Source: DASZTV01 sp035547515 (GTDB lineage: Bacteria; Actinomycetota; Actinomycetes; JAFAQI01). From it: a stretch of DNA of 51,096 nt. The position numbers were made by a program, and so were the translations under genes. Every line of letters starts with the position of its first letter. Position 1 is the stretch's first letter. Under the pieces are notes generated by a model. The model was not told the DNA's origin and did not search any database. It saw nothing but the letters and a program-made list of their open reading frames with translations. Below are positions 31,294 through 40,338 of the stretch, one piece after another. The DNA lies in NCBI GenBank assembly GCA_035547515.1, contig DASZUS010000093.1:1-51096 (forward strand). Reading direction: 5' to 3'.

Positions 31294-31791
31294 TTACTCG
31301 TCGCGGGCAAGCCGCGCGTAAAGAGCACGCAACCCTTCCCGGCAGCTCGCCACTCTGATCACATCCCGCTCGCCCGACAGCAGGAGCGACACGACCGAGG
31401 GACCGTCCGGGCCGGCCAGCGCCACGAACACCGTCCCCACCGGCTTGCCGTCCTGCGGCTCCGGCCCGGCCACCCCGGTGAAGCCGAGCCCCCAGGTAGC
31501 GCCGAGCCGGGTGCGCGCGCCTTCCGCCATCGCGGCGGCGACCTCCGGGTCGACCGCGCCGCGTTCGGCGAGCACCTCGGCCGGCACCCCGAGGAGCGAC
31601 TGCTTGACCTCGCTCGCGTAGCTGATGACCCCGCCGCGGTAGACCGTCGAGGCGCCGGGCACCGCGGTGATCGCCGCCCCGACCAGCCCTCCGGTCAGCG
31701 ACTCGGCGGTCGCCAACGTCTCGCCGCGGCCACGCAGCATCGCGAGCACGCTCGACGCGAGCTCGGTCAGCTCTGCCGCAGCCGCTTCCAT
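31294..31791 (-). CDS. cinA: CinA C-terminal domain protein (NMN amidase)
   Basis: A 165-residue, single-domain CinA protein that deamidates nicotinamide mononucleotide in NAD salvage. Motifs: ATAESLTGGLVGAAITAVPG (10-base-family core), VYRGGVISYASEVKQSLLGV, GAVDPEVAAAMAEGAR and GLGFTGVAGPEPQDGKPVGT. The N-terminal MoCF-like domain of long CinA proteins is absent, so it is the short PncC form. ATG 31791 lies inside the end of pgsA, an overlap of 25 bases on the same strand. Part of the pgsA-cinA-clgR set. Confidence 0.93.
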   Translation of the reverse strand: MEAAAAELTELASSVLAMLRGRGETLATAESLTGGLVGAAITAVPGASTVYRGGVISYASEVKQSLLGVPAEVLAERGAVDPEVAAAMAEGARTRLGATWGLGFTGVAGPEPQDGKPVGTVFVALAGPDGPSVVSLLLSGERDVIRVASCREGLRALYARLARDE

Positions 31792-32429
31792 GCCGCTCTC
31801 GCGCTGGTACGCCGCAGGCGTACCGCCTTGGAGACGTAGTCGATCCCGGTCGCCACCGTGAGCACCAGGGCAAGCCCCATGACCCAGAACCGCGCGGTCG
31901 CCCAGGCGCCGTGCAGCGGCAGGACGTACAGGCCGATGGCGATGTTCTGCGTCAGCGTCTTCGCCTTGCCGCCGCGACTCGCGGGGATCACACCGTGGCG
32001 GATCACGACGACGCGCAGGACGGTGATGCCGAGCTCGCGGACCAGGACCACAGCCGCGACCCACCAGGCCAGGTCGCCCAGGGCGGCGAGGCCGAGCAGG
32101 GCGGCGCCGGTCAGTGCCTTGTCGGCGATCGGGTCGGCGATCTTGCCGAGGTCGGTGACCAGGTCGTGGCGCCGCGCGAGGTCACCGTCGACCAGGTCGG
32201 TGACGCAGGCAGTCGCGAAGGCGACGAACGCCCAGTCGCGCCAGCCGGCCGCGTGCCCGCCGTCGGTGAGCAGGAACACCACGAAGACCGGGACCAGGAG
32301 CAGCCGGAGACCGGTCAGCAGGTTGGCGGCGTTGAGCATTGGTGCGCCGCTCGCCGGATCGCCCATCTGGTCACGCTTCGGCTGCGGCGGGTGCAGCCGC
32401 GGGATGCCTGGCGGGGAGGTGCCGGTCAC
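31767..32429 (-). CDS. pgsA: CDP-diacylglycerol-glycerol-3-phosphate phosphatidyltransferase
   Basis: Makes phosphatidylglycerol phosphate in the membrane. The 220-residue protein has the CDP-alcohol transferase motif D-x2-D-G-x2-A-R-x8-G-x3-D-x3-D in TDLVDGDLARRHDLVTDLGK followed by IADPIADKALTG, and about five hydrophobic helices, beginning LLTGLRLLLVPVFVVFLL. The GTG start at 32429 overlaps the rimO stop (GTGA) and the first 30 residues are hydrophilic; ATG 32340 (MLNAANLLT) is an alternative start closer to the membrane part. Overlaps cinA at its end. Confidence 0.9.
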   Translation of the reverse strand: MTGTSPPGIPRLHPPQPKRDQMGDPASGAPMLNAANLLTGLRLLLVPVFVVFLLTDGGHAAGWRDWAFVAFATACVTDLVDGDLARRHDLVTDLGKIADPIADKALTGAALLGLAALGDLAWWVAAVVLVRELGITVLRVVVIRHGVIPASRGGKAKTLTQNIAIGLYVLPLHGAWATARFWVMGLALVLTVATGIDYVSKAVRLRRTSARAAWKRLRQS

Positions 32430-33802
32430 GCCGGCTCGGCTGTCAGGTCGACCCCGCCAGAGCCCACTGCCACTGCAGGCACGATCGTCCCGACCTCGGC
32501 GTCGAGCAGCCCCGGGATCGTGACCGACCCGTCGACCTCCGGCGCCTGGTGCTCGGCCCGACCCTCCGCACCGTCAGGGCCGGTCGACTCGACGAGGACC
32601 TCGAGCCTTTCTCCGATCCGGTCCTCGGCACGCTGAGCCGTGAGCTCCTCCGCGAGCGCGGTAAGTCGTGCGACGCGCTCGTCGATCAGCTCCTGGGCGA
32701 CCTTGCCCGGCAGCCCGGCTGCCTCGGTCCCGTCCTCGTCGGAGTACCCGAACACCCCGATCGCGTCGAGCCGCGCCTCGGAGAGGAAGACCTCGAGCTC
32801 GGCCACGTCCTCCTCGGTCTCTCCGGGGAAGCCGACGATCACGTTGCTGCGGATCCCGGCCAGCGGAGCTCGCGCCCGGATGGCCTCGATCAGGTCGATG
32901 AACCGATCGGTCCCGCCGAACCGGCGCATGCGCCGCAAGAGGGGTTCGCTCGCGTGCTGGAAGGAGACGTCGAAGTACGACGCGACACCCGGTGTGCCGG
33001 CGATCGCGTCGAGCAGCGTCGGGCGCACCTCAGCCGGCTGCAGGTAGGACAGCCGAACCCGCAGCACACCCGGCACGCCGGCCAGCCGCGGCAACAGCTT
33101 CTCGAGGGCCTGCAGGTCGCCGAGGTCCTTGCCGTACGACGTCGAGTTCTCGCTGACGAGGAACAGCTCGCGCGCGCCGTGGTCGGCAAGCCACTGGGCC
33201 TCCGCGACGATGTCGTCCGGCGGCCGCGAGACGAACGCGCCGCGAAACGACGGGATCGCGCAGAACGCGCACCGGCGGTCGCAGCCCGACGCCAGCTTGA
33301 GCGGCGCGACGGGGTCTCCGGAGAGCCGGCGCCGCACCACGGACCTGGGCCCACCTACGTGCCCCGGGATCCCGATGTCGATCGACCCGCGGGGTCGCTC
33401 GACCGGCGTCAGCGGCAGCAGGGTTCGCCGGTCGCGCGGTTCGTGCGCCGGGCGAACCCGCCCCGCGACGATGTCGTCGAGGCGTCCGGCGATGTCGGGG
33501 TAGTCGTCGAAGCTGAGGATCGACACCTCGGGGAGCTCGGCGGCCAGCCCCGCGCCGTACCGCTCCGCGAGACAGCCGACCGCAACGACCGGCCGACCGC
33601 CGTCCGCCGCGTCGAGCAGGGTCTCGATGCTGTCGCGCTTGGCGGCCTCGATGAAGCCGCAGGTGTTGACCAGGACGGCGTCGGCCGAGTCCACGTCATC
33701 GGTGAGCTGCCAGCCGCCTTGCTCGAGCCGTGCTGCGAGCTCTTCGGAGTCGACCTCGTTACGACCGCAGCCGAGAGTGACGAGAGCGACGGACTGCGGC
33801 AC
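32426..33802 (-). CDS. rimO: Ribosomal protein S12 methylthiotransferase RimO
   Basis: A radical-SAM enzyme that methylthiolates an Asp of ribosomal protein S12. The 458-residue protein has the three N-terminal cluster cysteines (C12 in TLGCGRNEVDSEELA, C48 in VNTCGFIEAAKRDS, C77 in VGCLAERYG) and the radical motif C174-x3-C178-x2-C181 (GCDRRCAFCAIP), with VGFPGETEEDVAELE and a C-terminal TRAM-like region. RimO rather than MiaB is indicated by LGCGRNEVDSE and CAIPSFRG. Start GTG 33802. Lies between the rodZ-like gene and pgsA, the standard actinobacterial order. Confidence 0.95.
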   Translation of the reverse strand: MPQSVALVTLGCGRNEVDSEELAARLEQGGWQLTDDVDSADAVLVNTCGFIEAAKRDSIETLLDAADGGRPVVAVGCLAERYGAGLAAELPEVSILSFDDYPDIAGRLDDIVAGRVRPAHEPRDRRTLLPLTPVERPRGSIDIGIPGHVGGPRSVVRRRLSGDPVAPLKLASGCDRRCAFCAIPSFRGAFVSRPPDDIVAEAQWLADHGARELFLVSENSTSYGKDLGDLQALEKLLPRLAGVPGVLRVRLSYLQPAEVRPTLLDAIAGTPGVASYFDVSFQHASEPLLRRMRRFGGTDRFIDLIEAIRARAPLAGIRSNVIVGFPGETEEDVAELEVFLSEARLDAIGVFGYSDEDGTEAAGLPGKVAQELIDERVARLTALAEELTAQRAEDRIGERLEVLVESTGPDGAEGRAEHQAPEVDGSVTIPGLLDAEVGTIVPAVAVGSGGVDLTAEPA

Positions 33803-33833
33803 CGATCCAGCCTAACGACCGCGGGATCGCGGC

Positions 33834-34613
33834 TCAGGCCGGTTGGATCGTGTCCGATCCCGGCTGGATGCTGCCGCGGGCGACGCTGCCGTCCGACGGC
33901 GGCGTGCCGACGTCGTGTCCGTTGACCACGAGGTCGACCGCGGGCGCGTTGCCGATCACGTATCCGAGCCCGCCCGCGGCCGTGAAGATCTTGTGGGAAC
34001 CGGCGGGCAGGGTGTCTTCGAAGATCACCCGTGAGCCGTTGTGGCTGGTGATCTCGAGCCAGGTGGGCGACTCCAGCACCCGCACCACCATGGTGGCCTT
34101 GGTCGGCGGGATCTCGGCGACAGTCGTCGGGGGCGGTGACGCCGGGGTCGAGGAGGACGGCTGCGTCACCACCGTGGCCGGAGACTGTGCCGCCTGCGTG
34201 GGGTGCTTGCCGCCTCCACCCGAGTGGCTGATCAGCAGCCCCACCAGCGCGAGCACGCACACCGCCGCAAGGGCCACGCCCATCGCCGCGGTCCAGTTCG
34301 GCCGGCCTCGGTTCTGGGTACGAGCGAGCAGGTCGGTGTCGGTCGGCTGAGGCGCCACGCTGGCGGCGACCGGAGGGAGCTCGGAGTGGTGGGTCGCGTC
34401 GTACTCGGCGACGATCGGACCCGCGTCGATGCCGAGCACCCGAGCGATGCTGCGCAGGTGGCCACGGGCGTAGACCGCCCCACCGCACGGCTCGAAGTCG
34501 TCCCGCTCGATCGCAGCGATCAGCGACGCGCGGATGCGAGTTTCACTCGCAACGTCGTCTAGAGACAGCCCCAGGGAGCGCCGGGCGCTCGACAGGGTTT
34601 CGCCGACGGACAC
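33834..34613 (-). CDS. RodZ-like HTH and DUF4115 membrane protein
   Basis: A 259-residue protein with a cytoplasmic Cro-type HTH (VSVGETLSSARRSLGLSLDD, then IRASLIAAIERDDFEPCGGA and YARGHLRSIARVLGIDAGPI), one membrane helix (AAMGVALAAVCVLALVGLLI), a Pro/Ser/Thr linker and a periplasmic DUF4115 domain (VVRVLESPTWLEITS to GTPPSDGSV). This layout is that of RodZ, which links MreB to cell-shape control in other bacteria; in rod-forming actinobacteria the role may differ. GTG 34613 is preferred because it gives the normal RodZ start; a GTG at 34676 would overlap ftsK. Confidence 0.85.
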   Translation of the reverse strand: MSVGETLSSARRSLGLSLDDVASETRIRASLIAAIERDDFEPCGGAVYARGHLRSIARVLGIDAGPIVAEYDATHHSELPPVAASVAPQPTDTDLLARTQNRGRPNWTAAMGVALAAVCVLALVGLLISHSGGGGKHPTQAAQSPATVVTQPSSSTPASPPPTTVAEIPPTKATMVVRVLESPTWLEITSHNGSRVIFEDTLPAGSHKIFTAAGGLGYVIGNAPAVDLVVNGHDVGTPPSDGSVARGSIQPGSDTIQPA

Positions 34614-34665
34614 GAAAGACCGGCCTTCGTTGACAGTGGGACGCAAGAGAAAGTCTAGGTGGGCG

Positions 34666-37188
34666 TCAAACCCCACGCAAAGTGGTCAGAATGCTCTCCA
34701 GATCCTCGGGCCGGACGAGCACGTCGCGAGCCTTCGACCCCTCGCTCGGACCGACCACGCCGCGGCTCTCCATGAGATCCATGAGGCGACCTGCCTTGGC
34801 AAAGCCCACTCGCAGCTTGCGCTGCAGCATCGACGTCGACCCGAACTGAGTCGTGACCACGAGCTCGATGGCCTGGCACAACAGGTTGAGGTCGTCGCCG
34901 ATGTCGCTGTCGACCTCGCGGCGCGGCGCGGCGTTCTCGAGGATGTCGTCGCGGTAGACCGGCGCCATCTGCTTCTTGCAGTGGGCGACGACCGCTTCGA
35001 TCTCGGCGTCGGAGACGTAGGCCCCCTGCAGCCGCATCGGCTTGCTCTCGCCCATCGGCAGGAACAGCGCGTCGCCGCCGCCGACCAGCTTCTCGGCGCC
35101 GGGCTGGTCGAGGATGACCCGTGAGTCGGTGAGGCTGGCCGTGGCGAACGCCAGCCGACTCGGGACGTTGGCCTTGATGAGGCCGGTCACGACGTCCACG
35201 CTGGGCCGCTGAGTCGCCAGCACGAGGTGGATGCCCGCGGCACGGGCGAGCTGGGTGATGCGCACCACCGACTCCTCCACGTCGCGCGGCGCGACCATCA
35301 TCAGGTCGGCAAGCTCGTCGACGATCACCAGCAGATACGGGTACGTCGCGTAGACCCGGTCGCTGCCGGGCGGCGGGGTCAGCTTGCCGCTGCGGACCTT
35401 CGCGTTGAAGTCGTCGATGTGGCGGACGCCGGCGGCTTCCATGTCGTCGTAGCGGAGCTCCATCTCGCGGACAACCCACGCGAGAGACTCCGCGGCCTTC
35501 TTCGGGTTGGTGATGATCGGGGTGATCAGGTGCGGGATGCCCTGGTAGGTCGACAGCTCGACCCGCTTCGGGTCGATCAGCACGAGCCGCACCTCGTCAG
35601 GTGTCGCCCGGGCGAGCACCGAGGTGATCAGCGCGTTGATGCAGGTGCTCTTGCCGGCGCCGGTCGCGCCGGCGATCAGCATGTGCGGCATCTTCGCGAG
35701 GTTCGCCGCGATGAACCGGCCCTCGACGTCCTTGCCCAGCGCGACCACGAGGGGGTGGTGGTCGCGGGTCACCACCGGGGAACGCAGGACGTCGCCGAGG
35801 CTGACCGTCTCGCGGTCGGTGTTGGGGATCTCGATGCCGATCGCCGACTTGCCCGGGATCACGTCGATGATCCGCACGTCCGGGCTCTTCACGGCGTAGG
35901 CGATGTTGCGCAGCAGCGCCTTGATGCGCTCGACCTTCACCGCCTGGCCGAGCTCGACCTCGTAGCGGGTGACGGTCGGCCCACGGCTGAAGCCGACCAC
36001 GGAAGCATCGACGTCGAACTCCGCGAACACCTGGGTCAGCGCCTCGATGACGGCGTCGTTGACCTTGCTCCGCGCCTTCGGCGCGGAGCCCTCGCGAAGC
36101 ATGCTGACCGACGGCAGCTGGTAGACCCCGTCGGCGAGGGTGAGCTGGGCGGGCTTCACCGGCTCGGCGCCCCGCGGCGAAGGTGCCGGGGAGGGCAACG
36201 GGCCGGTGGCCGGCTCGGTGTGCGCTCCGCCGATGCCGTCCGGCAGGGTGATGACCTGCGTCGGCTGGTCGTCTGTCGCCTTCGGCTTGTCCTCCGCGAG
36301 CACCGGAGAGGCCGCGAACGGCGCGTCCTCGTCGGTCGACGCGATCGACGCGTGGCGCTTCTTTCGCTTGATCGGCTCGGTGACCTGGGTGCCGGCGTCG
36401 AGGTCGATGACCTCGTCCGGAGAATCCTCGCTGCCGGGTCGCAGGCGCCGCAGACGGTCGGGAACGGCATGAAGCGGCGTGCCGGTCACGACCAGCAGGC
36501 CGAAGGCCGCCACCAGGGCCAGCAACGGGATCGCGAGGTAGGAGGTGACCGCTGTCGACAGCGGCGAACCGGCGAGCACGCCGGCGAGGCCGCCCGCACC
36601 CCGACGCGCGGCTTCCTTCGCGGGGTCGCCGTGCGCGAGGTCGAGGATGCCGAGCACCCCTGCGGCCGTAGCGATCCAGCCGATGATGACGCGGCCGCGG
36701 GGCGCGTCCTGCGGGGCAGGACGGCGCAGCAGCCGCCACGCGCCGGCGACAAGAGCCAGAGGCAGCACCATCACACCCGACCCGATGAAGGTCCGCAGCG
36801 CGACGGTCAGATCGTGACCGAACGGCCCGGCAGCATCAGCCCAGGCACCCACCGCGACCACGAGCGCGATCGCGAGGGCGGCCAGGCCGGCGCCGTCCCG
36901 GCGGTGGGCCGGGTCGAGGTCGCGAGCGCCACCACCGAGGCTTCGTGCCGTCCCGCCGACCGCACGGGCGATGAGCATCCAGATGCCGGCGAGCAGCCGG
37001 CCGAAGGCACGGAACAGCCGGACGGTCAGCCCTGGCTGGCGGGGACGGCGGGCCGGGGCTCGGCGGACCGAGGTCGTCCGCGAGCGAGTGGACGTCGAGC
37101 GGGCGCGCGGCGAGGTGCTGCGCGACGTGCTCGACGGCTTGCGCGTCGAGCCGCCTGAGCGCGGGCGCGCTGGCGCCTTGGTGGGCAT
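34666..37188 (-). CDS. ftsK: DNA translocase FtsK/SpoIIIE
   Basis: Pumps the chromosome terminus through the closing septum. The 840-residue protein has a very basic Ser/Thr/Arg-rich head (about residues 1-55), four hydrophobic helices (about 100-240), an acidic/Pro linker, then the motor with GKSAIGIEIPN, Walker A AGATGAGKSTCINAL (near residue 510), Walker B region LVIVDELADLMM and the C-terminal gamma winged helix (SMLQRKLRVGFAKAGRLMDL, then GVVGPSEGSKARDVLV) that reads orientation sequences. Start ATG 37188 is a choice; ATG 37215 is in frame and neither has a good ribosome site. Next to the rodZ-like gene and rnj. Confidence 0.94.
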   Translation of the reverse strand: MPTKAPARPRSGGSTRKPSSTSRSTSPRARSTSTRSRTTSVRRAPARRPRQPGLTVRLFRAFGRLLAGIWMLIARAVGGTARSLGGGARDLDPAHRRDGAGLAALAIALVVAVGAWADAAGPFGHDLTVALRTFIGSGVMVLPLALVAGAWRLLRRPAPQDAPRGRVIIGWIATAAGVLGILDLAHGDPAKEAARRGAGGLAGVLAGSPLSTAVTSYLAIPLLALVAAFGLLVVTGTPLHAVPDRLRRLRPGSEDSPDEVIDLDAGTQVTEPIKRKKRHASIASTDEDAPFAASPVLAEDKPKATDDQPTQVITLPDGIGGAHTEPATGPLPSPAPSPRGAEPVKPAQLTLADGVYQLPSVSMLREGSAPKARSKVNDAVIEALTQVFAEFDVDASVVGFSRGPTVTRYEVELGQAVKVERIKALLRNIAYAVKSPDVRIIDVIPGKSAIGIEIPNTDRETVSLGDVLRSPVVTRDHHPLVVALGKDVEGRFIAANLAKMPHMLIAGATGAGKSTCINALITSVLARATPDEVRLVLIDPKRVELSTYQGIPHLITPIITNPKKAAESLAWVVREMELRYDDMEAAGVRHIDDFNAKVRSGKLTPPPGSDRVYATYPYLLVIVDELADLMMVAPRDVEESVVRITQLARAAGIHLVLATQRPSVDVVTGLIKANVPSRLAFATASLTDSRVILDQPGAEKLVGGGDALFLPMGESKPMRLQGAYVSDAEIEAVVAHCKKQMAPVYRDDILENAAPRREVDSDIGDDLNLLCQAIELVVTTQFGSTSMLQRKLRVGFAKAGRLMDLMESRGVVGPSEGSKARDVLVRPEDLESILTTLRGV

Positions 37189-37252
37189 TCGCCGACGATA
37201 ACCCCTGCGCAACATCAGTCACATGAGCCACGCTGGACTCGGACGCCGCGGG

Positions 37253-38941
37253 TTACACCTCGAGAACCACCGGGATGATCATCGGGCGGCGTCGATGGGT
37301 GTCGCTGACCCACTTCCCGACGACGCGGCGTACCCGCTGCTGCAGCTCGTGACGGTCGGTCGCGCCCTCCCGCCCGGCCTCGGCGAGGGACTCCTCGACC
37401 AGCGGCACCACGGCGTCGAAGACCGCCGGATCCTCCGAGAACCCGCGCGCGAAGATCTCCGCGGGGGCGGCCACCTTCCCGGTGACGGAGTCGATGACCA
37501 CCACGATCGTCACGAACCCGTCGCCCCCGAGGATCAGCCGGTCCTTCAGCGACTGCTCGCCGACGTCGCCGACGCCCTGCCCGTCGACGTACACGTAGCC
37601 CGCCGGGATCGCCCCGACGATCGACGCGCGGCCGTCGACCAGGTCGACGACCACGCCGTCCTCGGCAAGGACGACATTCGAGCGGGGCACTCCGCTGGCT
37701 ATCGCCAGCTCGGCGTGGGCGCGCAGGTGACGCCACTCGCCGTGGATCGGCATGACGTTGGAGGGCCGCGTCATGTTGAGCACGTAGAGCAGCTCGCCTG
37801 CCGGCGCGTGGCCGGAGACGTGCACCATCGCCGTCTCCTTGGAGATGACATGCGCGCCGAGGCGGTTCAGGCCGTTGATGACGCGGAAGACCGCGCTCTC
37901 GTTGCCGGGAACCAGGGACGACGCGAGGACGACGGTGTCGTCCGGCTCGATCCGGATCTGCTGGTGGTCTCGGTTGGCCATGCGGGACAGCGCCGACATG
38001 GGCTCGCCTTGCGAGCCGGTGGAGATCAGCACGACCTGCTCGGGCGGGAGCTCGTCGATCTCCTTCAGGTCCGCCATCAGCCCGGGCGGTACCTCCAGAT
38101 AGCCGAGATCGCGGGCGATCCCCATGTTGCGCACCATCGAGCGGCCGATGAACGCCACCCGGCGGCGGTGGGCGGCCGCCGCGTCGAGCACTTGCTGGAC
38201 CCGGTGCACGTGTGATGCGAAGGAGGCCACGATGATGCGTCGCTTCGCCCCGCGGAACACATCGTCGAGGACCGGGCCGATCTCCCGCTCGGCGGTGACG
38301 AAGCCGGGGACCTCCGCGTTGGTGGAGTCGCTCATCAGCAGGTCGACACCCTCGGCGCCGAGCCTTGCCCAGCCGCCCAGATCGGTGATCCGCCCGTCGA
38401 GTGGGAGCTGGTCCATCTTGAAGTCGCCGGTGTGCAGGACCGTGCCGGCCGCCGTGCGAAGTGCCACGCCGAGCGCGTCGGGGATGGAGTGGTTCACCGC
38501 GAAGAACTCGCAGTCGAAGGGCCCGAGCCGCTCCGTCTGGCCCTCGCGTACCTCGAGGGTCAGCGGGTCGATGCGGTGCTCGCGGAGTTTCCCCTCGACC
38601 AGGGCCAGCGTCAGGCGCGAACCGACCAGAGGCACGTCAGCCTTCTCGCGAAGCAGATACGGCACGGCGCCGATGTGGTCCTCGTGACCGTGGGTCAGCA
38701 CGATCGCATCGAGGTCGTCCCACCGATCGCGAAGGTAGGAGAAGTCCGGCAGGATCAGATCGATCCCTGGCTGCTCGGTCTCCGGGAACAACACGCCGCA
38801 GTCGACGACGAGCAGCCGGCCGGCGTGCTCGAAGACCGTCATGTTGCGACCGATCTCGCCAATGCCCCCCAGCGCGACGATGCGCAGCCCGTGCGCGACC
38901 AGAGGCGGCGGAGGTCCGAGCTCCGGATGCGGGTGCGACAA
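37253..38941 (-). CDS. rnj: Ribonuclease J
   Basis: A 562-residue metallo-beta-lactamase/beta-CASP RNase, with 5'-3' exo- and endonuclease activity in mRNA decay and rRNA processing. Zinc motif H84-x-H86-x-D88-H89 (VLTHGHEDHIGAVPY), FFAVNHSIPD, VLHTGDFKMD and LLMSDSTNAEVPGFV are all present, as are VISTGSQGEP-like LISTGSQGEPMSALSRMA and HVSGHAPAGEL with VMPIHGEWRHL. The start is TTG 38941, six bases after the dapA stop. It belongs to the thyA-folA-dapA-rnj run. Confidence 0.96.
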   Translation of the reverse strand: MSHPHPELGPPPPLVAHGLRIVALGGIGEIGRNMTVFEHAGRLLVVDCGVLFPETEQPGIDLILPDFSYLRDRWDDLDAIVLTHGHEDHIGAVPYLLREKADVPLVGSRLTLALVEGKLREHRIDPLTLEVREGQTERLGPFDCEFFAVNHSIPDALGVALRTAAGTVLHTGDFKMDQLPLDGRITDLGGWARLGAEGVDLLMSDSTNAEVPGFVTAEREIGPVLDDVFRGAKRRIIVASFASHVHRVQQVLDAAAAHRRRVAFIGRSMVRNMGIARDLGYLEVPPGLMADLKEIDELPPEQVVLISTGSQGEPMSALSRMANRDHQQIRIEPDDTVVLASSLVPGNESAVFRVINGLNRLGAHVISKETAMVHVSGHAPAGELLYVLNMTRPSNVMPIHGEWRHLRAHAELAIASGVPRSNVVLAEDGVVVDLVDGRASIVGAIPAGYVYVDGQGVGDVGEQSLKDRLILGGDGFVTIVVVIDSVTGKVAAPAEIFARGFSEDPAVFDAVVPLVEESLAEAGREGATDRHELQQRVRRVVGKWVSDTHRRRPMIIPVVLEV

Positions 38942-38947
38942 GGCGCC

Positions 38948-39838
38948 TCAGACGCCCAGACCGGCGGCGCGCAGATCGTCGCGGAGCAGGTCCACCTGCT
39001 CGGGGGTGGCGTCGACCAGGGGCTGGCGCGTCGTACGGTTCGACAGCGTTCCGAGCAGCTCGAGGGCCGCCTTGGCCATGATCGCGCCCTGGGTGCGGGT
39101 CATGATCCCGATGATCGCCGGCCAGATCTCCGCGTTGCGGCGCCTGGCCTCGGGCAGGTCTCCGCGCTGCACCGCCGCCGCGAGCGCGACAAGCTGAGGG
39201 CTGCAGACGTGGGAGACGACGCTCACCATCCCGACCGCGCCGACGGCAAGCAGCGGAAGGTTGAGGACGTCGTCACCCGAGTAGTAGGCGAGATCGGTCT
39301 TCGCGATGACCTCGGTCGAGGCTGCCAGGTCACCCTTCGCGTCCTTGACGGCAACGATGCGAGGGTGGTCGGCGAGGCGGAGGAGGGTCTCCGTCGAGAT
39401 CGGGACCCCACTACGCCCGGGGATGTCGTAGAGCATCGCGGGCAGCCCGGTCGCGTCGGCAACCGCGGTGAAGTGCGCGAGCAGGCCCGCTTGCGGCGGC
39501 TTGGAGTAGTACGGCGTGACGACGAGCACTCCGGACGCTCCCGCCTTCTCGGCGTGCTTGGCCAGCTCGACGGTGTGGGCGGTGTCGTTGGTGCCGACGC
39601 CGGCGACAACCTGCGCCCGGTCACCCACCGCCTCGATGACAGCGCGCAGCAGCCGGTCCTGCTCCTCGTCGGTAGTGGTGGGCGACTCCCCCGTCGTACC
39701 GCTGACCACCAGGCCATCGTTGCCCGCTTCGACGAGGTGGGTCGCCACCCGCGCCGCGGCGTCGAGATCCAAAGCGCCGTCGGCCGTGAACGGTGTGACC
39801 ATCGCGGTCAGCAAGGTTCCGAAGGGGGCGCTGCTCAT
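38948..39838 (-). CDS. dapA: 4-hydroxy-tetrahydrodipicolinate synthase
   Basis: First committed step of lysine/diaminopimelate synthesis: condenses pyruvate with aspartate semialdehyde. The 296-residue TIM-barrel enzyme has the Schiff-base Lys165 (IVAVKDAKGD), the triad Tyr137 (AMLYDIPGRSG) and GTTGESPTT. ATG 39838 overlaps the folA stop as ATGA; an in-frame start further upstream lies inside folA and adds an unlikely extension. Followed by rnj. Confidence 0.96.
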   Translation of the reverse strand: MSSAPFGTLLTAMVTPFTADGALDLDAAARVATHLVEAGNDGLVVSGTTGESPTTTDEEQDRLLRAVIEAVGDRAQVVAGVGTNDTAHTVELAKHAEKAGASGVLVVTPYYSKPPQAGLLAHFTAVADATGLPAMLYDIPGRSGVPISTETLLRLADHPRIVAVKDAKGDLAASTEVIAKTDLAYYSGDDVLNLPLLAVGAVGMVSVVSHVCSPQLVALAAAVQRGDLPEARRRNAEIWPAIIGIMTRTQGAIMAKAALELLGTLSNRTTRQPLVDATPEQVDLLRDDLRAAGLGV

Positions 39839-40338
39839 GGGCTCGACGGTATCGCGGCGGTCCGCCGGTACGTCGCGCATTTGAAGCGCAGGCCGGTCCT
39901 CGAGGTCTCCCACTCGCCGTCGGATGTCAGCCGCCAGTTGTCATCGAGCGTCGGGGCCACGACGTCGCCCGCGCAGGTCAGGTCGACGTAGGTCACCTCC
40001 ACCCGGTCCGCCAACGGCAGCGCCGCTTCGTAGACCGCGGCGCCCCCGATCACCCAGAGGTCGCCGGGCGCGAGTGCGATCGCTGCCTGCACGGACTCGA
40101 CCCGGGTGGCTCCCTCCGCCGCCCACGACGGGTTCCTGGTGAGGACGAGGTTGTCGCGGCCCGGCAGCGGGCGCACCGACGGCGGAAGGGACTGCCAGGT
40201 CAGCCGGCCCATCAGCACCGACCCGCCCATGGTCAGCTCCTTGAAGCGAGCCTGGTCCTCCGGCAGGCGCCAGGGGATCCCGCCGGCGTTGCCGATCACC
40301 CCGCCGTCGGCCTGCGCCCAGATGAGCGCGACGGTCAT
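39835..40338 (-). CDS. folA: Dihydrofolate reductase
   Basis: Reduces dihydrofolate to tetrahydrofolate, regenerating what ThyA oxidises. The 167-residue enzyme shows ALIWAQADGGVIGNAGGIPWR, LPEDQARFKELTMGGSVLMG, RLTWQSLP, LVLTRNPSW and WVIGGAAVYEAALPLADRVE, all standard DHFR landmarks, including the conserved active-site Asp in LPEDQARF. ATG 40338 overlaps the thyA stop (ATGA) and its stop overlaps the dapA start, so thyA-folA-dapA are translationally coupled. Confidence 0.95.
   Translation of the reverse strand: MTVALIWAQADGGVIGNAGGIPWRLPEDQARFKELTMGGSVLMGRLTWQSLPPSVRPLPGRDNLVLTRNPSWAAEGATRVESVQAAIALAPGDLWVIGGAAVYEAALPLADRVEVTYVDLTCAGDVVAPTLDDNWRLTSDGEWETSRTGLRFKCATYRRTAAIPSSP

Noticed and set aside
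35227..37158. A 643-residue open frame antisense to ftsK
   Set aside because: Mirror of a GC-rich gene with no recognisable domains or start signals.
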